Shown: piece after piece, positions 1-4,963 of the stretch | How positions within the stretch are numbered: the stretch's first letter is position 1 | How the letters are laid out: every line of letters starts with the position of its first letter | NCBI GenBank assembly: GCA_019247755.1 | Contig: JAFBAM010000148.1 | Coordinates: forward strand, 1-6,769 | Length of the DNA stretch: 6,769 bases | Origin: Sphingomonas sp. | Lineage (GTDB): Bacteria > Pseudomonadota > Alphaproteobacteria > Sphingomonadales > Sphingomonadaceae | Direction: 5' to 3' | Position numbers and translations under genes: made by a program | Notes under the pieces: model-generated | What the model saw: the letters and a program-made list of their open reading frames with translations, nothing else | What the model was told of the DNA's origin: nothing | The model's database searches: none

Positions 1-126
1 TCGGCAGTCCGCCGTTTCGGGATGGGCCTCGTCGGCCGCATCTCGCCGCTCCGGAACAAGCTGATGAGCGAAGCGCGCGGCACAAGCGGTGAGCTGCCGC
101 TGCTGCTCCGGGGCCTGCCGATTTAG
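1..126 (+). CDS. C-terminal end of a UbiH/UbiF/COQ6-family FAD-dependent monooxygenase (partial, 5' end outside window)
   Basis: An open frame runs from base 1 to a TAG at 124-126 and encodes 41 residues. The tail reads RRFGMGLVGRISPLRNKLMSEA, then a GTSGELPLLLRGLPI ending. This pattern (an arginine-phenylalanine-glycine turn, a 'PLR' helix, a small 'A-x-G' step and a final 'LP-LLRG') is what I know from the C-terminus of UbiH-type flavin hydroxylases. These hydroxylate the aromatic ring during ubiquinone synthesis in the cytoplasm or at the inner membrane. The FAD-binding GxGxxG and GD motifs lie outside the window, so neither the exact hydroxylation position (UbiH, UbiF, UbiI or UbiL type) nor activity can be judged. 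The stop is followed 9 bases later by the start of a small membrane protein on the same strand. The family call rests only on this short tail. Confidence 0.7.
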   Translation, partial: SAVRRFGMGLVGRISPLRNKLMSEARGTSGELPLLLRGLPI

Positions 127-135
127 GATACTTCG

Positions 136-369
136 ATGACCCGAAGAGCACGGATCGCCTTGGCCATACTTCTCACTGCCCTGATAGGCGGATTCGTTTT
201 GTTCAGTTTTTTCGGCATCTATTTTGACTGCGTTCCAAACGATCCCGAGTACGGCTGCCCAAGTCCGGGCGAAGCACTGCGGAAGGCAGCGACAGTTTGC
301 GCGTTAGGAGGCTTAGGAACTGTCGCAGTCTGGCTAGCGATCGGCCGCACACGTTCGCGTCGACCTTGA
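136..369 (+). CDS. Small two-helix membrane protein of unknown function
   Basis: This 77-residue protein matches no family I recognise. A basic N-terminus (R3, R4, R6) precedes a hydrophobic helix at about 7-29. A polar loop at 30-47 carries Cys32 and Cys41, a second helix spans about 53-70, and the tail is basic (RTRSRR). The positive-inside rule predicts both ends in the cytoplasm and the loop in the periplasm, where Cys32 and Cys41 could form a disulfide (inference). It starts 9 bases after the upstream stop, so co-transcription with the UbiH-type gene is likely; AGGA at 125-128 is the only, slightly distant, ribosome-binding candidate. Codon use differs from the neighbours: AGA, ATA twice, TTA twice and many TTT, with visibly lower GC. 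That suggests weak constraint, recent acquisition or a young gene. The stop lies 2 bases from the convergent LON-domain gene's stop. Confidence 0.6.
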   Translation: MTRRARIALAILLTALIGGFVLFSFFGIYFDCVPNDPEYGCPSPGEALRKAATVCALGGLGTVAVWLAIGRTRSRRP

Positions 370-371
370 AC

Positions 372-1007
372 CTACTGTAACGTCGGCTCGATCTCGACGC
401 CGCCGGTTACCGCCATCCGGTGGAACTGCATCAGCTGGACCAGCAGGTCGGTGCGGTCCTGTAGCGACTCGGCCTCCAGCAAGGCCTGCTTGGCGCCCAC
501 GTCGAACGGCGCAACCTGGGCGATGGCGTTGACCAGCATCTCGTCGTCGAGCCGCGCCACCGCGGCCCAGTCCACGGCCAGGCCAAGCGCATCGCCGAGC
601 TTGCGGGCCTCGCGCTCCACCTCCGCGCGCTGGATGCTCGCCAGCGGTTCGGGCTCGCCATCGCTAAAGGCGGTGATGTCGATTTCGGCGCAGCGGTAGG
701 CGGCGTCCGTGTCGATCTCGCGCAGCAACCGGAAACGGTTCGACCCCATCAAGACGATGTTGAACCGTCCATCGTCGAGCTCCTCGACCCCGACCACCTC
801 GCCAACACAGCCAACGCCGTAGAGCGGCGCCTGGTTGTCGTCGTCGAGCCGGTGCGGTTGGATCATCGCGATCTGCCCGGCGCCATCTACGGCGTCGCGA
901 ACCATCTCGCGATAGCGTGGCTCGAAGATGTGCAGCGGCAGCTGCGTGCGCGGGAACAGGATCGCGCCGGGCAGCGGGAAGATCGGGACCCGGAGCGTTC
1001 GGCTCAT
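372..1007 (-). CDS. LON peptidase substrate-binding-domain protein (stand-alone Lon N-domain)
   Basis: The 211-residue product begins MSRTLRVPIFPLPGAILFP and continues LPLHIFEPRYREMV. This is the classic opening of the Lon N-terminal (PUA-like) substrate-binding domain. GVGCVGEVVGVEELDDGRF follows at about 62-80 and a helical C-terminal half covers about 125-205. There is no AAA+ or Ser-Lys protease domain, so it is a stand-alone N-domain protein rather than a protease; a role in substrate or partner binding is inferred from the domain. I chose the ATG at 1007 because it overlaps the upstream thioredoxin gene's TGA (ATGA) and gives the family's usual N-terminus. An in-frame ATG at 1052 would add 15 unconserved residues inside the preceding gene. 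No Shine-Dalgarno is visible, consistent with translational coupling. It ends in TAG 2 bases from the convergent small membrane-protein gene. Confidence 0.88.
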   Translation of the reverse strand: MSRTLRVPIFPLPGAILFPRTQLPLHIFEPRYREMVRDAVDGAGQIAMIQPHRLDDDNQAPLYGVGCVGEVVGVEELDDGRFNIVLMGSNRFRLLREIDTDAAYRCAEIDITAFSDGEPEPLASIQRAEVEREARKLGDALGLAVDWAAVARLDDEMLVNAIAQVAPFDVGAKQALLEAESLQDRTDLLVQLMQFHRMAVTGGVEIEPTLQ

Positions 1008-1909
1008 GTGAAGAGCAGCGCCGAAAGGCGGCGGCGCTGTGCGCTCGACCATGGGTCAGCGAGGCCCTGCGCCTCGAGCAGCTGGAGAAAGCGTTGCCGT
1101 GCGGCACCCTCGTTCCAGTCGCGGTCGCGCCCGACGATTTCCAGCAAGGCGTCGGCGGCTCCGTCGCGGTCGCCGTCGGCCATCTTTGCGTTGGCCAGCT
1201 CGAGCCGAGCCTCATGGTCGTCGGGATTGGCGGCGAGCCGCTGCTCCAGCGCCGACGTGTCGGCCTTGGGCGCCAACGCGACCTCCAATGCTGCGCGCGC
1301 GCGCGAGATTTCCGGCTTTTTCGACTGGTCTTCGGCCAGGCCGTCGAGAATCGTCCGCGCTTCCTCTGTTTCCCCCGACGCGATGAGCGCCCGCACCAGG
1401 CCGCCGATCACCTCAGGATTGTCGGGCGCCATCTCTCGCACTTGCTGGAAGATGTTGGCCGCGCGCGCCGCATCGCCCTCGGCGAGGACCTGCTCGCCCA
1501 TCGCGATCAGCGGCTCGATCTCGGCCTGCGGCGTCGCGCCTTCGGGCTCGATCTTCAGCTGGGTGATCAGCTGGTCGAGCGCCTTCTTGATCTGCCCCTC
1601 GCTGCGGTAATTGGTGAGGTCGGCGACCGGCTGGCCCTTGTAGATCGCATAGACCGTCGGGATCGACTGGATCCGGAATTGCGACGCGAGCAGCTTCTCC
1701 TGGTCGACGTCAATCTTGGCGAGCTTCACACCCTTGGCGGCATAATCTTCGGCGACCTTGTCGAGCACCGGCGACAGCTGCTTGCAGGGCCCGCACCACT
1801 CCGCCCAGAAGTCCAGGATGACGAGCGACGTCATCGACGGCTCGACCACGTCGCGCTGGAATCGCTCGATCGATTCGCGTTCGGCTTCGCTTAGGCCCAA
1901 GGTCGCCAA
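1004..1909 (-). CDS. cnoX: CnoX/YbbN-type thioredoxin with C-terminal TPR region (co-chaperone)
   Basis: The protein is about 301 residues from the TTG at 1909. A thioredoxin fold occupies about 15-115, with the active site WCGPC (Cys39, Cys42) and the cis-proline in SIPT (Pro84). A TPR-like helical region follows from about 130 to the end (AEGDAARAANIFQQV, ALIASGETEEARTIL, ANPDDHEARLELANAKMADGD). This two-part layout is that of CnoX (YbbN), which in E. coli binds unfolding proteins and hands them to GroEL and DnaK. E. coli CnoX lacks the paired active-site cysteines; here both are present, so real thiol-disulfide activity is expected (inference). Start choice: AAGGAG at 1926-1921 abuts a GTG at 1921, leaving no spacing, whereas the TTG at 1909 has an 11-base spacer and gives the N-terminus MATLGLSEAER. 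The stop overlaps the LON-domain gene start, making a two-gene operon. Confidence 0.88.
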   Translation of the reverse strand: MATLGLSEAERESIERFQRDVVEPSMTSLVILDFWAEWCGPCKQLSPVLDKVAEDYAAKGVKLAKIDVDQEKLLASQFRIQSIPTVYAIYKGQPVADLTNYRSEGQIKKALDQLITQLKIEPEGATPQAEIEPLIAMGEQVLAEGDAARAANIFQQVREMAPDNPEVIGGLVRALIASGETEEARTILDGLAEDQSKKPEISRARAALEVALAPKADTSALEQRLAANPDDHEARLELANAKMADGDRDGAADALLEIVGRDRDWNEGAARQRFLQLLEAQGLADPWSSAQRRRLSALLFT

Positions 1910-1943
1910 GGCTCGAAACACTCCTTCAACAGCGGCGGTCGAG

Positions 1944-1957
1944 CGCCCATATGGGCG
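1944..1957. promoter_or_regulatory. 14-bp perfect palindrome, possible operator
   Basis: CGCCCATATGGGCG is a perfect inverted repeat without a spacer. It lies about 35 bases before the likely cnoX start and overlaps the candidate -10 box. A symmetric site at this position is what a dimeric repressor operator looks like. The alternative is a chance self-complementary sequence, or a short hairpin in the 5' untranslated RNA. I do not recognise it as the site of a specific regulator. Confidence 0.3.
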
Positions 1958-1976
1958 GCTGAAGCGAACGCCACAA
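1948..1976 (-). promoter_or_regulatory. Candidate promoter for the cnoX-LON operon
   Basis: Reading the - strand, TTGTGG (1976-1971) is followed 17 bases later by CATATG (1953-1948), a spacing typical of sigma-70-type promoters. The match is only partial: three of six bases in each box. It lies 39 bases upstream of the chosen TTG start and is the best candidate in the 143-base gap between this operon and the tRNA. The -10-like box forms the middle of a 14-bp palindrome, so a regulator bound there would compete with RNA polymerase. Confidence 0.3.
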
Positions 1977-1993
1977 GCGTGTGAGAAGCGCCC

Positions 1994-2020
1994 TTGCAGG
2001 AGCGCGCAAGTGCATGCTAG
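1994..2020 (+). promoter_or_regulatory. Candidate tRNA-Gly promoter
   Basis: TTGCAG (1994-1999) and TGCTAG (2015-2020) are separated by 15 bases and followed by the GC-rich stretch GCGCGCGCC. A GC-rich discriminator after the -10 box is typical of stable-RNA promoters under stringent control. Transcription would begin near 2027, giving a leader of about 38 bases before the tRNA. The short spacer and imperfect boxes make this tentative. Confidence 0.3.
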
Positions 2021-2064
2021 GCGCGCGCCTCACCTCCGCCGGGAAGCCCCGGCGTCAGCTCAGA

Positions 2065-2139
2065 GCGGGCGTAGCTCAGGGGTAGAGCACAACCTTGCCA
2101 AGGTTGGGGTCGAGGGTTCGAATCCCTTCGCCCGCTCCA
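2065..2139 (+). tRNA. tRNA-Gly (anticodon GCC)
   Basis: The sequence folds as a full cloverleaf. The acceptor stem is GCGGGCG (2065-2071) with CGCCCGC (2129-2135). The D-arm is GCTC/GAGC around an AGGGGTA-type loop. The anticodon stem CAACC/GGTTG encloses loop TTGCCAA with anticodon GCC. The T-arm carries TTCGAAT. The discriminator is T2136 and the CCA (2137-2139) is encoded in the DNA. GCC reads the glycine codons GGC and GGU, which dominate in a high-GC genome. It stands alone between the divergent cnoX operon and the dehydrogenase gene. A 26-bp copy of its 3' end follows downstream. Open frames across this gene on either strand are artefacts. Confidence 0.97.
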
Positions 2140-2140
2140 G
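2115..2140 (+). repeat. 26-bp direct repeat, copy 1 (3' end of tRNA-Gly)
   Basis: This stretch covers the 3' side of the T-arm, the acceptor 3' strand, the CCA and one following G. It is identical to 2208-2233. Identity stops sharply on both sides (G2114 versus T2207; T2141 versus C2234). The 3' ends of tRNA genes are the usual core (attB) of tyrosine-recombinase elements, which is why this copy could be one half of an attachment-site pair. Confidence 0.9.
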
Positions 2141-2160
2141 TTTCCAAACTTCGCGCAATC

Positions 2161-2175
2161 GAACCTCGGGTTTTT
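2161..2175 (+). terminator. Weak candidate terminator after tRNA-Gly
   Basis: AACC (2162-2165), loop TCG and GGTT (2169-2172) form a short hairpin that runs into TTT (2173-2175), within a TTTTT tract. It lies 22 bases after the tRNA CCA end, in the right place to end the tRNA transcript. The stem is only 4-5 bp, so the hairpin is weak and the call is tentative. Confidence 0.3.
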
Positions 2176-2178
2176 GAT

Positions 2179-2198
2179 GGCGCTCCGGCGCAAGCGCC
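2179..2198. repeat. GC-rich hairpin between the two tRNA 3'-end copies
   Basis: GGCGCT (2179-2184) pairs perfectly with AGCGCC (2193-2198) around the 8-base loop CCGGCGCA. It sits just before the second tRNA 3' fragment. It could be a REP-like palindromic unit, part of the remnant of a mobile element, or a transcription-terminating structure following the T tract. The window holds only one copy, so repetition in the genome cannot be seen here. Confidence 0.4.
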
Positions 2199-2207
2199 TC
2201 CGCGCGT

Positions 2208-2233
2208 GGTTCGAATCCCTTCGCCCGCTCCAG
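2208..2233 (+). repeat. 26-bp direct repeat, copy 2 (isolated tRNA-Gly 3' fragment; possible att scar)
   Basis: This exact copy of 2115-2140 sits 93 bases downstream, with no tRNA 5' half before it. The bases preceding it (CGCGT) cannot rebuild the T-stem or acceptor stem, so it is not a functional tRNA. The 67 bases between the copies do not resemble the missing part of the tRNA, which argues against simple tandem duplication followed by decay. An attachment-site remnant left after loss of an integrated element, or a tRNA-derived repeat, fits better. No integrase gene is present in the window. Confidence 0.85.
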
Positions 2234-2269
2234 CTGTCTCAAGAAATCAGCCAAATAGCTTGTGAAGCG

Positions 2270-2298
2270 TTGGTGTGCGCTGCCCGCGCGCCTATGTG
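2270..2298 (+). promoter_or_regulatory. Candidate promoter of the aldehyde dehydrogenase gene
   Basis: TTGGTG (2270-2275) and TATGTG (2293-2298) are spaced by 17 bases, with transcription expected near 2304. A strong ribosome-binding site, GGAGG (2311-2315), follows 5 bases before the ATG at 2321. The implied leader is very short. The boxes match the sigma-70 consensus partly, and no operator-like symmetry is visible between them. Confidence 0.4.
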
Positions 2299-2320
2299 AC
2301 TTCCTCGATCGGAGGTCCCC

Positions 2321-3763
2321 ATGTCCGAACAGGCCGAGCTTACCCGTCCCAGTGAGAGCAGCGACAAGCTGCAGGTGATCAATCCCGCGACCGGCGAGCC
2401 GGGCAAAGCCTACGATCCGCATAGCCTCGACGATGCCTTGGCAGCCGCCAAGGCCGCCCGCGCTGCCTTCCTCGACTGGCGCCGCACGAGCTTCGCCGAG
2501 CGCTCAGCTGTCATCCACAAAGCCGCGGAGATCCTCCGCGCGCGCAAGGACGAGTTCGCGCGGCTGATGACGGAGGAGATGGGCAAGACCATCGACGAAG
2601 GCCGCGCCGAGATCGAGAAATGCGCCTTCCATTGCGACTGGTTCGCCGACAATGCGGAGGGCTACCTCGCCCGCCAGCCGGCCGACATCGGCGGCGGCGA
2701 GGCATTCGTCACCTTCAATCCCATCGGCATCGTCCTCGCGGTGATGCCGTGGAATTTCCCTTTCTGGCAGGTGTTCCGCGCCGCAGCGCCCGCGCTCATG
2801 GCCGGCAACGGCATGCTGTTGAAGCACGCGAGCAACGTGCCCGGCTGCGCACTGGCGATCGAGGAAGTGCTGCACCAAGCCGGCGTGCCGAAGGACCTGT
2901 TCCGGACGCTGCTGCTCCCGACCAAATATGTCGAGGCGCTCATCAAGGACGACAATGTCGCGGCGGTGACGCTGACCGGGAGCGTGCCTGCCGGAAAGGC
3001 CGTCGCATCGGAAGCGGGGTCGGTGCTCAAGAAGTGCGTGCTCGAGCTTGGCGGCTCCGACGCTTACGTGATCCTCGAGGACGCCGACATCGCCGCTGCC
3101 GCCCAGCTCGCGGCCAAGGCGCGGATGGTTAACGGTGGCCAGAGCTGCATCGCCGGCAAGCGCTTCATCGTCGTGAAGCCGATCCTCGCGGCCTTCGAAG
3201 CGGCCATGACCGAGGCGATGCGCGGCTATGGGATCGGCGACCCGGCGAAAGAAGGCACAAAGCTCGGACCGCTGGTCAGCGCGAAGGCCCGCGACGAGAT
3301 CCATCGCCAGGTCGAGGACAGCGTCGCGAACGGCGCGAAGCTATTGCTCGGCGGCGAAATCCCCGACCGGCCCGGCGCCTGGTATCCGGCGACATTGCTG
3401 TCGAACGTCCGCCCCGGCCAACCCGCGCATGACGAAGAAGTGTTCGGTCCCGTCGCCGCAATCATCGCCGCGGACGACGAGGCCGACGCCATCCGCATCG
3501 CCAACGACAGTGAGTTCGGCCTCGGCTCAGGCGTGATCACCGCCGACATGGACCGCGGCCGCCGGATCGCCGCGGACGAGCTCGAGGCGGGCATGAGCTT
3601 CGTCAACGAGAACGTCCGCTCCGACCCGCGCACGCCGTTCGGCGGGGTCAAGCATTCAGGTTATGGCCGCGAGTGCGGGATCTACGGCATCCACGAGTTC
3701 GTCAACATCAAGACGGTGCACGTGAAGCCGCTCGGCGACGGCAAGCCCGCAAAGGTCGAATAG
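2321..3763 (+). CDS. sad: Succinate-semialdehyde dehydrogenase, Sad/YneI type (aldehyde dehydrogenase superfamily)
   Basis: The 480-residue protein has full family length. It oxidises an aldehyde to an acid with NAD(P)+, most likely succinate semialdehyde to succinate, feeding the TCA cycle from 4-aminobutyrate or related compounds. Visible catalytic features are MPWNFPFWQ with the oxyanion Asn145; LLKHA with the cofactor Lys168; ELGGSD with general base Glu242; NGGQSC with nucleophile Cys276 (34 residues after Glu242, the family spacing); and EEVFGPV (Glu373, Phe375). A C-terminal FGGVKHSGYGRE follows. The strings GNGMLLKHASNVPGCA, TLTGSVPAGKAV and KCVLELGGSDAY resemble E. coli Sad (YneI) more than GabD (from memory). 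The start is firm: GGAGG lies 5 bases before the ATG. The gene appears monocistronic, and its TAG ends 1 base from the stop of the opposite-strand beta-lactamase-like gene. Exact substrate and NAD versus NADP preference are not settled by sequence. Confidence 0.9.
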   Translation: MSEQAELTRPSESSDKLQVINPATGEPGKAYDPHSLDDALAAAKAARAAFLDWRRTSFAERSAVIHKAAEILRARKDEFARLMTEEMGKTIDEGRAEIEKCAFHCDWFADNAEGYLARQPADIGGGEAFVTFNPIGIVLAVMPWNFPFWQVFRAAAPALMAGNGMLLKHASNVPGCALAIEEVLHQAGVPKDLFRTLLLPTKYVEALIKDDNVAAVTLTGSVPAGKAVASEAGSVLKKCVLELGGSDAYVILEDADIAAAAQLAAKARMVNGGQSCIAGKRFIVVKPILAAFEAAMTEAMRGYGIGDPAKEGTKLGPLVSAKARDEIHRQVEDSVANGAKLLLGGEIPDRPGAWYPATLLSNVRPGQPAHDEEVFGPVAAIIAADDEADAIRIANDSEFGLGSGVITADMDRGRRIAADELEAGMSFVNENVRSDPRTPFGGVKHSGYGRECGIYGIHEFVNIKTVHVKPLGDGKPAKVE

Positions 3764-3764
3764 C

Positions 3765-4844
3765 TTAAGGCTGGGCCGCCGCGGCGTATTGCATGTCGTG
3801 CTGCGTGATCACCGCTCGGACGACATTGTTCATCAGCGTCATCCGCACCGGCAGCGGCACTGACGTGAGCTTGATCATCACCGCCACCGAATAGCTGCGG
3901 CCGTCGGGCGAGGTCAGGATGCCAATGTCGTTGTATCCGGCCTGCTGCCCGTTCAGCTCCTGGCCGGTCCCGGTCTTGTGGTTGAGCACCCATCCGGGCG
4001 CGAGGCCCCCCTTCAGCCGGTTCGCGCCGGTGTGCGTGTTGCTCATGATGTCCAGCAACCGCGCGGTGGACGTCGCTGACAAAAGCTCGCCGCGCTTCAG
4101 TCGCGCCAGTGCATCGACGATCGCGATCGGTGAAGCGCCATCATACGGGTCTGCTACGTAGCGATTGAACGCCGATTGCCGGACACTGAGCGGGAGCGCA
4201 TCGCGCGCCTCGAAGAAGGCATTGCCGATCGAATAGCTCGGGCTCCAGAGCAGCCCCGCGATGCGGCTCTGCAGCGCGCGCTCACCATTGTAGAAGCGGA
4301 TCGCGCCGAGATGCTTCTCGCGGATCATCGCGCGCACGGCTTCCGGCCCGCCAACCGAGCGCATCAGCTTGTCATTGGCGGTGTTGTCGCTGGTGGTGAT
4401 GGCCTTCACCATCAAATCGGCAAGCGTGGTCGTGTATCCGCCGCCGCCCAGGATCAGGTCGCGGATAGGCTGGTGAAACACGGTGAGGTCGTCGCGCGTC
4501 AGCGTAACCTGGTCGTCGAGCGAGACCTTGCCCTTGTCGACCGCGTCCATCGCCGTGATCGACACCCAGAGCTTGCTGACGCTCTGTTGCGGGTAAAGCT
4601 CGTCGGCCTTCCAGCCGGTGGCCCATCCCTCGTCGATCGACCGGACGGCGATGCCGACGCGGCCGTCGAAGCCTTGCCCAAGCTCGTTGATGCGGTCTCG
4701 GATGTAGGGAGGCGCCGCCGGTGGAGCGGGCCGCGCTGCCTTGGCCGGCGCCGGTGCGGGAGCCTGGGTCGCAGCAGAGGCAGTGACCGAGGCTGCGGCA
4801 ATGAGCGTCAGGCCGAGCCCGATCCGCTTCCAGACTGACGTCAT
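3765..4844 (-). CDS. Secreted class A beta-lactamase-family serine hydrolase
   Basis: The 359-residue product opens with a signal peptide: K6 R7, a hydrophobic stretch at about 8-20, and an ASA|A cleavage site after residue 24. An Ala/Pro-rich linker follows to about 47, so it should act in the periplasm. Class A motifs are in order: S88-V-S-K91 (nucleophile and general base), S152-D-N154, and K290-T-G292. Glu188 in GERALQ lies 36 residues after Ser152, the spacing of the class A deacylating Glu166; Gln192 stands where the family has Asn170. From Ser88 to Lys290 is 202 residues against 164 in TEM numbering; the extra ~38 lie at about 193-233, just after the omega-loop motif. All catalytic residues are present, so beta-lactam hydrolysis is plausible, but the altered loop makes the substrate range uncertain; a penicillin-binding or other amidase role is possible. 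AAGG lies 7 bases before the ATG. It is 106 bases downstream of the heme cluster. Confidence 0.85.
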   Translation of the reverse strand: MTSVWKRIGLGLTLIAAASVTASAATQAPAPAPAKAARPAPPAAPPYIRDRINELGQGFDGRVGIAVRSIDEGWATGWKADELYPQQSVSKLWVSITAMDAVDKGKVSLDDQVTLTRDDLTVFHQPIRDLILGGGGYTTTLADLMVKAITTSDNTANDKLMRSVGGPEAVRAMIREKHLGAIRFYNGERALQSRIAGLLWSPSYSIGNAFFEARDALPLSVRQSAFNRYVADPYDGASPIAIVDALARLKRGELLSATSTARLLDIMSNTHTGANRLKGGLAPGWVLNHKTGTGQELNGQQAGYNDIGILTSPDGRSYSVAVMIKLTSVPLPVRMTLMNNVVRAVITQHDMQYAAAAQP

Positions 4845-4943
4845 GCCTTCACCTTCCCGGAACTTCGCTCAGATTCGCAGATGCTTAGCGCGGCCGATCT
4901 GAACCCTCACTGTCGTCAGAATCGCAAACGGGGTGTCGCTTGC

Positions 4944-4963
4944 CAACCCCTCAGCGGGGGTTG
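4944..4963. other. 7-bp perfect hairpin spanning the stop codon of the mic60-like gene
   Basis: CAACCCC (4944-4950) pairs perfectly with GGGGTTG (4957-4963) around a 6-base loop. The loop contains the stop codon of the mitofilin-like gene (TCA on the + strand, TGA on the coding strand). No T tract follows in the direction of transcription, so it is not a canonical intrinsic terminator. It might slow 3'-end decay or attenuate read-through into the beta-lactamase-like gene. Confidence 0.5.

Noticed and set aside
1008..1052. Longer start for the LON-domain protein (ATG at 1052)
   Set aside because: It would add 15 non-conserved residues within the cnoX coding end. The ATGA overlap at 1007 and the typical family N-terminus favour the shorter form.
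917..1894. Long + strand open frames opposite cnoX and the LON-domain gene (852-1610, 917-1894)
   Set aside because: High-GC antisense shadows: Arg- and Ala-rich, no recognisable domain, and both overlapping two well-supported genes.
2065..2320. An integrated genomic island or phage at tRNA-Gly
   Set aside because: No integrase, excisionase or cargo gene lies between or next to the two tRNA 3' copies. At most a scar or repeat remains.
2060..2422. A - strand open frame with a repeated LERAKGFEP motif, and a + strand frame (1758-2177) ending in SSGVEHNLAKVGVEGSNPFARSS
   Set aside because: These are translations of the tRNA-Gly gene and of its 3' copy. The peptide repeat reflects the 26-bp nucleotide repeat, not a protein.
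2504..3304. A 266-residue - strand open frame opposite the dehydrogenase
   Set aside because: An antisense shadow of a confidently identified enzyme gene. Its His/Arg/Gly-rich composition is typical of reverse-strand translation of high-GC codons.
4176..4838. A 220-residue + strand open frame opposite the beta-lactamase-like gene
   Set aside because: Antisense shadow with no domain and no ribosome-binding site; all class A motifs are on the other strand.
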